A stretch of DNA of 64,000 nt from SLRI01 sp964402505 (GTDB lineage: Bacteria > Pseudomonadota > Alphaproteobacteria > Geminicoccales > Geminicoccaceae), in contig CAYOCP010000009.1 of assembly GCA_964402505.1 (NCBI GenBank), positions 1 through 64,000 on the forward strand, in the 5' to 3' direction. Of this stretch, positions 17,705 through 30,690 are shown piece by piece. Numbering within the stretch: the stretch's first letter is position 1; every line of letters begins with the position of its first letter. The position numbers and the translations under genes are program-made. The notes below the pieces were generated by a model. It was not told the DNA's origin. It saw only the letters and a list, made by a program, of their open reading frames with translations, and made no database searches.

Positions 17705-20093
17705 CGAGCCTCTGGTCATCGAGCTCGGCGAGCTTCGGCGCACCGACGTCGATCGCGTCGGCGGCAAGAACGCCTCGCTCGGCGAGATGATCGCCAACCT
17801 CCGCAGCCAGGGGATCCGGGTGCCCGGCGGGTTCGCCACGACCGCCAATGCCTACTGGCGCTATGTGGACGCCAACGATCTGCGCGACCCGATCGCCGCG
17901 GCCCTGGCGAAGCTCGAGGACGACCAGAGCAATCTGGCGAGCGTCGGCCGAAAGGTGCGCGAGCTCCTCGAGAACGGCGAGGTGCCGCCGGCGCTCGACG
18001 ACGCGGTCCGGCGCGCCTACGCGGCGATGGCCGAGGCCGGCGACCCGGCCCGCGTGGCGGTCCGCAGCAGCGCCACCGCCGAGGATCTGCCCGAGGCGAG
18101 CTTCGCCGGCCAGCTCGAGAGCTATCTCAACATTCAGGGCGAGGCCGCGCTCCTGCGCACGCTTCGCCGCTGCTATGCCTCGCTCTTCACCGACCGCGCC
18201 ATCGCCTATCGCCTGAACAACCGCTTCGATCACCTGAAGGTGGCGCTCTCCGTCGGCATCCAGCGCATGGTGCGCTCCGACAAGGCCGGCTCGGGGGTGA
18301 TGTTCTCGATCGACACCGAGACCGGCTTTCCGCGCAACGTTCTCATCGACGCCGCCTGGGGTCTGGGCGAGCTGGTCGTCCAGGGCATCGTCGATCCCGA
18401 CGAGTACGAGGTCTTCAAGCCGCTTCTCGATGATCCGGCCTTGCGGCCCATCGTCCAGAAGCGGCTGGGCGGCAAGGACCGCAAGATGGTCTTCACGACC
18501 GGCAAGGAGGCGGTGAGGACGGTCTCGACTGCCCGGGCCGACCAGCGCCGCTTCGTGCTCGAGGACGACGAGATCCTCGAGCTCGCCCGCTGGGCCGTGC
18601 GGATCGAGCGGCATTACGGGCGGCCGATGGATATCGAATGGGCGAAGGACGGTCTCACCGACGAGCTCTTCGTGGTTCAGGCCCGGCCCGAGACGGTGCA
18701 GTCGCGCCGCACCACCGGCACGCTCAGGACGTACCATCTCGAGGAAAAGGGCGAGCGCCTCGCCACCGGCCTCTCGATCGGCGCCGGAATCGCCAGCGGG
18801 CCGGTCTGCAGGCTGGACAGCCCGGCCGAGATCGATCGTTTCGTCGACGGCGCCGTGCTGGTCACCGGCATGACCGATCCCGATTGGGTGCCGATCATGA
18901 AACGGGCGGCGGCGATCGTCACCGATCACGGCGGCCGCACGAGTCACGCCGCCATCGTCAGCCGCGAGCTGGGTCTGACTGCCGTGGTGGGCGCCGGCGA
19001 CGCCACGACGAAGCTCGCCGAGGGCGGGGACGTGACCGTTTCCTGCGCCGAGGGCGACAGCGGATTCGTCTATGCGGGGCGCCTGGACTTCACGGTCGAG
19101 GAGATCGCCGTCGACGACATCCCGGCGACCACGACCAAGGTCATGCTCAACCTCGCCGACCCGGCGGGCGCCTTCAACTGGTGGCGGCTGCCGACCGACG
19201 GCGTGGGCCTCGCCCGAATGGAGTTCATCGTCGACAACCTCATCCGCATCCATCCCATGGCGCTCGTGAAGTTCGACGACCTCGAGGACGGGGAGGCCCG
19301 CCGCAGGATCGACGAGCTGACCGTCGGCTATGCGAGCAAGCCCGACTTCTTCGTCGACCGGCTCGCGCGCGGCATCTCCAGGATCGCCGCGGCCCATCAT
19401 CCGGACCCGGTGATCGTCAGGATGAGCGATTTCAAGACCAACGAGTACGCCGAGCTGATCGGTGGGCGGGCCTTCGAGCCCCGGGAGGAGAACCCGATGC
19501 TCGGCTGGCGCGGCGCCTCGCGCTACTACAGCGAGGGCTATCGGGAGGGCTTCGCGCTCGAGTGCCGGGCGATCCGCCGGGCGCGCGAGGAGCTCGGCTT
19601 CGCCAACATCGTGATGATGATCCCCTTCGTCCGCACCCTCGCCGAGGCGGACGCGGTGCTGGCCGAGATGGCCCGCCACGGCCTGGTGCGCGGCCGGGCC
19701 GGGCTCATGGTCTTCATGATGTGCGAGATCCCGGCCAACATCATACTCGCCGAGCGCTTCGCCGAGCGATTCGACGGCTTCTCCATCGGCTCGAACGATC
19801 TCACGCAGCTCGTGCTCGGCGTCGATCGCGACAGTGCCATCCTGAGCGGCCTGTTCGACGAGCGCGACCCTGCCGTCGAGACCTCGATCGCCACGCTTCT
19901 CGCCAAGGCGAGGGAGGTCGGCATCAAGACCGGCATCTGCGGCCAGGCGCCGAGCGACCATCCCGAGTTCGCCGCCTTCCTGGTCGAGCACGGCATCGAT
20001 TCGATCTCGGTGAGCCCGGACAGCTTCCTCGCCGTCAAGCGGATCGTCGCCGAGGCCGAAGAGGCGGCCCGAGCCGGCGCCGAGGCCGAATGA
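17694..20093 (+). CDS. ppsA: Phosphoenolpyruvate synthase
   Basis: A 799-residue protein (E. coli PpsA is of similar length) converting pyruvate and ATP to PEP, AMP and phosphate for gluconeogenesis. An N-terminal PPDK/ATP-grasp domain begins VGGKNASLGEM and contains VRSSATAEDLPEASFAGQ. The swivelling phospho-His domain carries His418 in GGRTSHAAIVSRELG, and the C-terminal TIM barrel has MMCEIPANI and SIGSNDLTQLVLGVDRD. It overlaps both neighbours (11 nt upstream, 4 nt downstream), giving a coupled three-gene operon. Placing PEP synthase between a disaccharide phosphorylase and a trehalose phosphatase points to glycolytic/gluconeogenic balancing of stored disaccharides. Confidence 0.93.
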   Translation: MPNDEPLVIELGELRRTDVDRVGGKNASLGEMIANLRSQGIRVPGGFATTANAYWRYVDANDLRDPIAAALAKLEDDQSNLASVGRKVRELLENGEVPPALDDAVRRAYAAMAEAGDPARVAVRSSATAEDLPEASFAGQLESYLNIQGEAALLRTLRRCYASLFTDRAIAYRLNNRFDHLKVALSVGIQRMVRSDKAGSGVMFSIDTETGFPRNVLIDAAWGLGELVVQGIVDPDEYEVFKPLLDDPALRPIVQKRLGGKDRKMVFTTGKEAVRTVSTARADQRRFVLEDDEILELARWAVRIERHYGRPMDIEWAKDGLTDELFVVQARPETVQSRRTTGTLRTYHLEEKGERLATGLSIGAGIASGPVCRLDSPAEIDRFVDGAVLVTGMTDPDWVPIMKRAAAIVTDHGGRTSHAAIVSRELGLTAVVGAGDATTKLAEGGDVTVSCAEGDSGFVYAGRLDFTVEEIAVDDIPATTTKVMLNLADPAGAFNWWRLPTDGVGLARMEFIVDNLIRIHPMALVKFDDLEDGEARRRIDELTVGYASKPDFFVDRLARGISRIAAAHHPDPVIVRMSDFKTNEYAELIGGRAFEPREENPMLGWRGASRYYSEGYREGFALECRAIRRAREELGFANIVMMIPFVRTLAEADAVLAEMARHGLVRGRAGLMVFMMCEIPANIILAERFAERFDGFSIGSNDLTQLVLGVDRDSAILSGLFDERDPAVETSIATLLAKAREVGIKTGICGQAPSDHPEFAAFLVEHGIDSISVSPDSFLAVKRIVAEAEEAARAGAEAE

Positions 20094-21661
20094 GCGCTGC
20101 GGCGGCGACGCTCGATCCCGCGCGCATCGACGCCGTCATCTTCGACATGGACGGCGTGCTGACCGACACCGCCCGCGTCCACGAGGCGGCCTGGAAGGCG
20201 GTCTTCGACCAATTTCTCGAGGCGCGCGACGGTGCGGGCTTCGCACCCTTCACCACCCTCGACTACCGCCGGCATGTCGACGGCAAGCCCAGGCTCGACG
20301 GCGTGCGCGCCTTCCTCGCCTCGCGCGGCATCGAGCTGCCAGCGGGCGGCGACGACGATCCGCCGGAGGCGGCGACGGTTTCGGCCCTCGGCCGGCGCAA
20401 GAACCGGGCCTTTCTGGACCGGCTCGCGAGCCGGCCGGCAGCACCGTTCGCCGATGCCGTGGGCTCTGTCGAGCGCCTGCGCCGCGCCGGCATCGGGGTC
20501 GCTGCGATCTCGGCCAGCCGCAATGCCCGTGCGGTGCTCGAGGCGGCCGGCATCCGGTCCCTCTTTCCGGTGCTGATCGATGGCGAGAGCACGGCCGCCC
20601 TGGGGCTTGCCGGCAAGCCCGCGCCCGATATCTTCCTGGCTGCGGCCGAGGCTTTGGGCGTGCGGGCGTCCCGCGCCGCCATCGTCGAGGATGCCGAGGC
20701 CGGCATCGAGGCCGGGCGTCTCGGCGGCTTCGCCCTGGTCATCGGCCTCGCCCGCGAGGGGCAGGACCGGGGGCTCGCCCTTAGGGGTGCCGACGCCGTC
20801 CTCGCCACGCTCGATGAGCTTCGAATCGAGGGAGACCAGCCCGTGCGCGACCGTGCCACACTGCCCGATGCCCTGGCCTCGATCGACGAGCTGCTCCGGC
20901 GGGCGTCGGATCGTGCCATCCATCTCTTCCTCGACTATGACGGCACCCTGACGCCGATCGTCGAGCGGCCGGAGGACGCGGAGCTCGACGAGGCGATGCG
21001 GCAGCGGGTGCGGGCCTTCGCCGGCCGGCATTTCGTCGCCGTGGTCAGCGGCCGCGCGCTCGACGACCTCGTCGAGCGGGTCGGGCTCTTCAGCATCCAC
21101 TTCGCCGGCAGCCACGGCTTCGAGCTGCGCCACCCGGACGGACGGATCGAGGAGCAGGAGGAGGCGCAGGCGGCGACCGCCCGGCTCGACGAGCTCGGCG
21201 CTCGCCTGGCGCAGCGTCTCGGGCCGCTCGCCGGGGTGCAGCTCGAGCGCAAGCGCTTCGGCCTCGCGGTCCACTACCGCCGCGCCGCCGGCGAGGCGGC
21301 CGGCGAGGTCGAGCGCGCCGTCGAGGACATCGCCACCGCCTTTCCCGAGCTCCGGATCAAGGCCGGCAAGAAGGTCTTCGAGCTCGTCCCCGGCCTCGAC
21401 TGGGACAAGGGCAAGGCGCTTTTCTGGATCCTGGAGAGCGCCGGGAGAACCCGCGATCAGATTTTCCCGATCTATGTCGGCGACGACGTCACCGACGAGG
21501 ACGGGTTTCGGGCGATCGACGGCTGGGGCATCGGCATCGCCGTCGGCGCCGAGGGTCCGCAGGCGACGGCGGCGAGCTACGGGCTCGAGGACGTGGCTGC
21601 CGTCGGCCGCTTCCTCGACCTTCTGGCGGAGCGGACCGAACGGCGCCGCCACCCCAGATGA
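20090..21661 (+). CDS. Bifunctional fusion: beta-phosphoglucomutase-like HAD domain and trehalose-6-phosphate phosphatase
   Basis: A 523-residue in-frame fusion of two HAD phosphatase-fold domains. Residues 12-250 have the beta-PGM-like motif IFDMDGVLTDT (Asp19, Asp21) and GKPAPDIFLAAAEALG, consistent with beta-glucose-1-phosphate to glucose-6-phosphate conversion. Residues 275-515 are an OtsB domain: LFLDYDGTLTPI (Asp282, Asp284), VVSGR, HFAGSHGFE and YVGDDVTDEDGF, which dephosphorylates trehalose-6-phosphate. The start overlaps ppsA by ATGA. With the GH65 gene two positions upstream, the cluster supplies the same three domains that, to my recollection, are fused in one chain in mycobacterial OtsB1 (Rv2006). 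Confidence 0.88.
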   Translation: MSAAAATLDPARIDAVIFDMDGVLTDTARVHEAAWKAVFDQFLEARDGAGFAPFTTLDYRRHVDGKPRLDGVRAFLASRGIELPAGGDDDPPEAATVSALGRRKNRAFLDRLASRPAAPFADAVGSVERLRRAGIGVAAISASRNARAVLEAAGIRSLFPVLIDGESTAALGLAGKPAPDIFLAAAEALGVRASRAAIVEDAEAGIEAGRLGGFALVIGLAREGQDRGLALRGADAVLATLDELRIEGDQPVRDRATLPDALASIDELLRRASDRAIHLFLDYDGTLTPIVERPEDAELDEAMRQRVRAFAGRHFVAVVSGRALDDLVERVGLFSIHFAGSHGFELRHPDGRIEEQEEAQAATARLDELGARLAQRLGPLAGVQLERKRFGLAVHYRRAAGEAAGEVERAVEDIATAFPELRIKAGKKVFELVPGLDWDKGKALFWILESAGRTRDQIFPIYVGDDVTDEDGFRAIDGWGIGIAVGAEGPQATAASYGLEDVAAVGRFLDLLAERTERRRHPR

Positions 21662-21671
21662 CCGCCCGGGC

Positions 21672-22709
21672 TCAGGCCCGGCGGTCGATCAGGCAGGCGT
21701 CGCCATAGCTGAAGAAGCGGTAGCGACGGGCGATCGCGTGGGCGTAGGCGGCCTGCATCCGCTCCAGTCCGGCGAGCGCCGCGACCAGCATGAAGAGGGT
21801 CGAGCGGGGCAGGTGAAAATTGGTGAGCAGGCGGTCGACCACCAAAAAGCGGTAGCCGGGGGTGATGAAGAGCCTCGTGCTGCCGGCGCCCGAACGGAGC
21901 TCGCCCCCCTCCCGTGCCGAGGCCTCGAGGACCCGGAGCACGGTGGTGCCGACAGCGACGATGCGGCCGCCGGCCGCTTGCGTGCAGCGGATCGCCTCGA
22001 CCGTCGCCTCGGGCAGATCGTAGCGCTCGGGATGCATGACATGCTCCGCCGTGTCGGCCACCTTCACCGGCAGGAAGGTGCCGAGCCCGACATGCAGGGT
22101 GAGAAAGGCATGGCGGACGCCCCGGGCCCCGAGCTCGTCCATGAGGTTCGGGGTGAAATGCAGCGAGGCCGTGGGGGCCGCGACCGAGCCCTCGACCTCG
22201 GCGAAGATCGCCTGGTAGCGATCGCGGTCGGCGGCGTCGCCGGCTGCCGGACGGCGGATATAGGGCGGCAGCGGCATCGCTCCTTCGGCGCGGATGGTAT
22301 CGATCGCGCTGCCGGTCCGGGCATGAAGCTCGAGGGTGAAGCGTCCGTCCGCGTCTTTGGCGAGCACCTCGGCCGCGAGGTCCGGCGCCAGCTCCAGCGC
22401 GTCGCCCGCCACGAGATGCCGGCCGGGCCGGGCGAAGGCGGACCAGCGATCCGCACCCAGATCGACCACCAGCGTGATCTGGATCGGCCGGTCGCCGCGC
22501 CGCCGACGGGCGTCGAAGCGGGTCGGCAGCACGCGCGTGCGATTGAGCACGAGAAGATCGCCCGCCCGCAGCAGCCGCGGCAGGTCGCGCACGCTCCGGT
22601 CCTGCGGGGTCTCGCCGATCACGAGCAGCCGGGCCGCATCGCGCGGCTCCGCGGGGGCTTGCGCGATCAGCTCGGGCGGCAGCTTGAAGTCGAACGCATC
22701 GACCTGCAA
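21672..22709 (-). CDS. queA: tRNA preQ1(34) S-adenosylmethionine ribosyltransferase-isomerase QueA
   Basis: A 345-residue QueA, which transfers the ribosyl group of SAM to preQ1 at tRNA position 34 to form epoxyqueuosine. Family motifs: FDFKLPPELIAQAPAEPRD, VLNRTRVLPTRF, TASLHFTPNLMDELGARG, HVGLGTFLPV and the C-terminal FSYGDACLI. The TTG at 22709 is preferred because it sits 1 nt after the coaD stop, has AGGAG upstream and places the family's FDF motif near the N-terminus; longer starts would run inside coaD. It forms an operon with coaD. Confidence 0.92.
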   Translation of the reverse strand: MQVDAFDFKLPPELIAQAPAEPRDAARLLVIGETPQDRSVRDLPRLLRAGDLLVLNRTRVLPTRFDARRRRGDRPIQITLVVDLGADRWSAFARPGRHLVAGDALELAPDLAAEVLAKDADGRFTLELHARTGSAIDTIRAEGAMPLPPYIRRPAAGDAADRDRYQAIFAEVEGSVAAPTASLHFTPNLMDELGARGVRHAFLTLHVGLGTFLPVKVADTAEHVMHPERYDLPEATVEAIRCTQAAGGRIVAVGTTVLRVLEASAREGGELRSGAGSTRLFITPGYRFLVVDRLLTNFHLPRSTLFMLVAALAGLERMQAAYAHAIARRYRFFSYGDACLIDRRA

Positions 22710-22710
22710 G

Positions 22711-23223
22711 TCAGGGCCGGCTCCTGGTGCGCAGTTGCGCCAGCACCGCCTCGGAGACGAAGCTGGAGACATCGCCGCCGAGGAGATGAATCTCCTTCAC
22801 GAAGCGCGACGAGATGAACTGGTTGGTCTCGGATGCCATCAAAAAGACGGTCTCGATCTTGGGATAGAGCCGCTTGTTGTTGGCGGCCATCTGGAACTCG
22901 TACTCGAAATCGGAGACGGCCCGAAGCCCGCGAATGATGAAATCCGCGTCGTGATCGGCGGCGAAGGCCATGAGCAGGTTCTCGAACGGCAGCACGGTGA
23001 CGTGGGCACCGTTGTGCTCGTTGGCCGCGAGGACGGCATTGATGTCGGCCTCGACCATCGCCGCCCGCTCGGCGACGCCGAAGAGCGGCTCCTTGCCGGC
23101 ATTGACCGCCACGGCGACGATCAGCTCGTCGACCAGCACCGTGGCACGGCGGATGACGTCGAGATGGCCGTTGTGGATGGGATCGAAGGTGCCCGGATAG
23201 ATCCCGGTGCGAAGACGGCGCAT
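22711..23223 (-). CDS. coaD: Phosphopantetheine adenylyltransferase
   Basis: A 170-residue CoaD, catalysing adenylylation of 4'-phosphopantetheine to dephospho-CoA, the penultimate CoA step. The nucleotidyltransferase motif is YPGTFDPIHNGH at residues 9-20; the C-terminal SSRFVKEIHLLGGDV is the ISSRxVRE motif of the family. It is the usual bacterial length. It is followed after one base by queA and preceded by gyrA on the same strand. Confidence 0.96.
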   Translation of the reverse strand: MRRLRTGIYPGTFDPIHNGHLDVIRRATVLVDELIVAVAVNAGKEPLFGVAERAAMVEADINAVLAANEHNGAHVTVLPFENLLMAFAADHDADFIIRGLRAVSDFEYEFQMAANNKRLYPKIETVFLMASETNQFISSRFVKEIHLLGGDVSSFVSEAVLAQLRTRSRP

Positions 23224-23300
23224 CGGCGCCCTTTCTCTTCGTTGCGCGCGGTTCGTGCTGCACTGCCGCAATCTACGCCTGCCCTCGCGGTTGGCAAGCG

Positions 23301-26015
<2,715 letters not shown>

Positions 26016-26137
26016 GCGGTGTGCTTCCCGAGCGCTGAATGGCGGGCCTGGGGGTCAGGCTGGCGTGAAATATCGCGTACGACGTGATCTAGCAGACGGA
26101 CCGGCCCGCCACAAGTTCGGCGCCGGCCGGAGGGGCG

Positions 26138-26791
26138 TCAGGTGCCGTCCAGCGTCGCCGCACCATAGTAGTGCCAAAGAAAGACCGAGGCCGCACCGCG
26201 CCAGGGCGACCATGGCGAGGCCAGTGCCCGAAGCGCTTTCGCGTTCGGCCGGCCATCGAGCTTCTTCAGCCGCTGGTACGCGACCTGCAGTGCCAGGTCG
26301 TCGGCCGGCAGGACGTCCTCCCGGCCGAGCGCGAAGAGCAGGTAGATCTCGGCGCTCCATCGCCCGAAGCCCGGAAGCGCGGTCAGGGCCCTCACGACCT
26401 CCTCGTCCGGCGCGGCGTGCAACGCCTCGAGCACGAGGCGGCCCTCGACGATCGCCGCCGCGAGGGCGCGCGCGTAGGCCGCCTTGCGCCCGCTGAGCCC
26501 GCAGGCGCGAAGCCTCTCGACCGGCAAGTCCAGCAGGATTCCGGGCTCCACGCGCTCACCCATCGCCGCGTCGAGCCGACCCTGAATGGCGGCCGCCGCC
26601 TTGGTCGAGACCTGCTGGGCGACGATGATCCGAAGCAGCGTGGCAAAGCCCGGCGGCCGGACGCGCGGCGCCGGATAGCCGATCCGGGCGATGGCGAGGC
26701 GCACCTCGCGATCGTCCTCTGCCAGGTGCTCGAGGGCGCTCTCGAGGCGCCCGGCGGCATCCCGGGGCTCGTTCGGGACAAGGTCGGTCAT
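26138..26791 (-). CDS. DNA-3-methyladenine glycosylase II family (AlkA-like)
   Basis: A 217-residue base-excision repair glycosylase of the HhH-GPD superfamily. The helix-hairpin-helix is LPGFGRWSAE at residues 139-148, followed by the catalytic Asp in LPADDLALQ (Asp164/165). IIVAQQVSTKAA is the family helix with the Gln-Gln-Val-Ser motif. It lacks the N-terminal TATA-like domain of E. coli AlkA, so it is the short single-domain form. It removes alkylated purines from DNA. ATG at 26791 gives the N-terminus; neighbouring gyrA ends the operon downstream. Confidence 0.85.
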   Translation of the reverse strand: MTDLVPNEPRDAAGRLESALEHLAEDDREVRLAIARIGYPAPRVRPPGFATLLRIIVAQQVSTKAAAAIQGRLDAAMGERVEPGILLDLPVERLRACGLSGRKAAYARALAAAIVEGRLVLEALHAAPDEEVVRALTALPGFGRWSAEIYLLFALGREDVLPADDLALQVAYQRLKKLDGRPNAKALRALASPWSPWRGAASVFLWHYYGAATLDGT

Positions 26792-26921
26792 GCGCCACGA
26801 CTTGCCCCATCGGCCGCCACCCGGCAAGGTTGCGCTCGCCTTTTCGGATCCGTGGCCGTCGACCGCCAGAGGTGGTTCTCGGCCCGAACGAAGGCCCGGC
26901 CGGCAGAGAGGAGTGCAGCTT

Positions 26922-28553
<1,632 letters not shown>

Positions 28554-28698
28554 GCGCCCGGCGCCACCGCCCGAGCCTGGCGTTCGCGATGATGGGCGGC
28601 TATCTGCTTCAACCGGGAGTAGGCTTGTGGTAGAGAGAATGCCGTTTCCCATCACCGATCCGGACCTGTCCCGGGTCCCGCCGAGGTAGACCAGAAAG

Positions 28699-29832
28699 AT
28701 GCGCGAATTCGGTCTCCACGAGGCCATGGCGCCCGGCGGCTTCGTCTGGCCGGCCGGGCATCGGCTCGCCGATGCGCTCGACCGGCTGCCCTGCGGCGTG
28801 ATCCTGACGGATTCGGCCGACCGGCTCGTGCACGCCAATCTCGCCTGCCGCGGCTTCCTGCCGGCGCTGCGCGACGCGCTCACGCCCGGGGCCGGTGTCG
28901 CGGAGCTGTTCCGCCGGGCGGTGCTGCTCGGCGACCTGCGGACCGATGCGCCGACCGTCGATCGCTGGCTCGAGGATCGCGCGGCCATGGATTCGCCGAG
29001 CCTGATCCTGCGACTGCGTGACGAACGCTGGCTCAAGCTGGAATCCCGGAGCACCATCGACGACGGCGCCCTCGTGACGCTGATGGACGTCACCGACTTC
29101 AAGCGCCGCGAGGTCTGGCTCACCGAGCTGCACGACCGCCTCGCCGGCGAGGGCGAGGACCTGAAGGTGTTCGCCCGGCATCTCGCGACCGCCAAGGCGG
29201 AAGCGACCGAGGCGCTGCGCAAGGCGGAGCAGGCGAACCTCGCTCTGGCGCGCGAGATCGCCGAGCGAAAGCTCCTCGAGGAGCGCCTGTGGCTGCTCGC
29301 CAACACCGATCCCTTGACCGGCGCCCTCAATCGCCGGCGCTTCATCGAGCTGCTCGAGGGCGACGCGCGGCAGCCCCTGGGATCGCCAACGACCCTGGCC
29401 GTCCTGATGCTCGATCTCGACTACTTCAAGATGATCAACGACCGCTTCGGTCATGCGACCGGCGATGCGGCGCTGCGCCACTTCACCAGGGTGGCGGCGG
29501 CCCAGCTTCGCGAGCAGGACCATTTCGCCCGTCTGGGCGGCGAGGAGTTCGCGGCCCTTTTGCCGGCGACCGGCATCGACGCCGCGATCGGGCTCGCCGA
29601 GGCCATTCGCGAGGCCGTCGCCGCGGCCGACTTCACCGATGACGGCGTGCCGGTGCCGCTAAGCGTCAGCATCGGCGTCACCGAGCTGCCGCCCTCCGAG
29701 AGCCGGCCGCTCGCCGTGCTCAACCGGGCCGACAAGGCGCTCTATCTGGCGAAGCAGGGCGGCCGCAACCGCGTGGCCCGGGTCAGCGCCGGCCGGCCGC
29801 CCGAGCTCGTCGAGGGTCAGCCGGGCGCGTAG
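28699..29832 (+). CDS. Diguanylate cyclase with N-terminal PAS-like domain
   Basis: A 377-residue cytoplasmic protein. Residues 25-140 look PAS-like (LPCGVILTDSADRLVHANLA, ending LVTLMDVTDFK), 150-205 form a coiled coil of Ala, Glu and Lys, and 205-365 are a GGDEF domain. The active site is GGEEF at 280-284 and the inhibitory I-site RxxD (Arg271, Asp274) is at the canonical spacing, so the enzyme should make c-di-GMP and be product-inhibited. No membrane segment is seen. The 3' end overlaps map by 16 nt on the opposite strand. Confidence 0.92.
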   Translation: MREFGLHEAMAPGGFVWPAGHRLADALDRLPCGVILTDSADRLVHANLACRGFLPALRDALTPGAGVAELFRRAVLLGDLRTDAPTVDRWLEDRAAMDSPSLILRLRDERWLKLESRSTIDDGALVTLMDVTDFKRREVWLTELHDRLAGEGEDLKVFARHLATAKAEATEALRKAEQANLALAREIAERKLLEERLWLLANTDPLTGALNRRRFIELLEGDARQPLGSPTTLAVLMLDLDYFKMINDRFGHATGDAALRHFTRVAAAQLREQDHFARLGGEEFAALLPATGIDAAIGLAEAIREAVAAADFTDDGVPVPLSVSIGVTELPPSESRPLAVLNRADKALYLAKQGGRNRVARVSAGRPPELVEGQPGA

Positions 29833-30653
29833 GGCGGCCGGTCGTGGCCCGCAGGCGAGTGGGTGAAGACCTCGTGGCCGTCCGCCGTGACGCCCACCGT
29901 GTGCTCGAACTGCGCCGAGAGCGAGCGGTCGCGGGTCACCGTCGTCCAGCCGTCCTTCAGGATCTTCACCTCGTGCCGCCCGGCATTGATCATGGGCTCG
30001 ATCGTGAAGAGCATGCCCGGCGCCAGGACCAGGCCCTCGCCGGGCTTGCCGTAATGCCGGACCTCCGGCGCGTCATGGAAAACGCGGCCGATCCCGTGGC
30101 CGACGAAGTCCCGGACCACCGAGAAGCGGGCGCCCTCCGCCACCTTCTGGATGGCATGGCCGACATCGCCGAGCGTGGCCCCGGGCCGCACCGCCAGGAT
30201 GCCGGCCCACATCGCCTCGTAGGTGACGTCGATCAGCCGCAGCCCCTTGACCGGCACCCGCTCGCCCACCGCGAACATGCGGCTGGTGTCGCCGTAGAAG
30301 CCGTCCAGGATCACCGTGACGTCGATATTCAGGATGTCGCCGTCGGCGAGCTTCTTGTCGTCGCTCGGGATGCCGTGATTGACGACGTGATTGACCGAGA
30401 TGCACGAGCTCCTGGTGTAGCCGCGATAGCCGAGAGTCGCCGGCACGCCGCCATGCTCGCGCATGAAGGCGTCGATCGCCCGGTCGAGCTCGCCGGTGCT
30501 CACGCCGACGCGCACCATGGGTGTGACATGGTCGAGCGTCATCGCCGCCAGCCGGCCCGCGGCGCGCATCGCGGCGAAGTCGACCTCGCCGTGGATCGGC
30601 ACCAGCCGGCCGGTGCCGCCCTTGTCGAGGTGCGCCGTCCGTTCCTCCTTCAT
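29817..30653 (-). CDS. map: Type I methionyl aminopeptidase
   Basis: A 278-residue MetAP type Ia, removing initiator methionine from nascent chains. Metal-binding and active-site segments are present: CISVNHVVNHGIPSDDKKL, DILNIDVTVILDGFYGDTSRMF (the Asp ligands), GHGIGRVFHDAPEV (His ligand), FTIEPMINAGR (Glu ligand) and QFEHTVGVTADGHEV (Glu ligand). The extended N-terminus (about 20 residues before DFAAMRAAGRLAA) is normal for the family. Convergent with the diguanylate cyclase gene. Confidence 0.95.
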   Translation of the reverse strand: MKEERTAHLDKGGTGRLVPIHGEVDFAAMRAAGRLAAMTLDHVTPMVRVGVSTGELDRAIDAFMREHGGVPATLGYRGYTRSSCISVNHVVNHGIPSDDKKLADGDILNIDVTVILDGFYGDTSRMFAVGERVPVKGLRLIDVTYEAMWAGILAVRPGATLGDVGHAIQKVAEGARFSVVRDFVGHGIGRVFHDAPEVRHYGKPGEGLVLAPGMLFTIEPMINAGRHEVKILKDGWTTVTRDRSLSAQFEHTVGVTADGHEVFTHSPAGHDRPPYAPG

Positions 30654-30690
30654 CGCCCGACCAACCCCATCCCTTGTACCCAGTTTTCCC

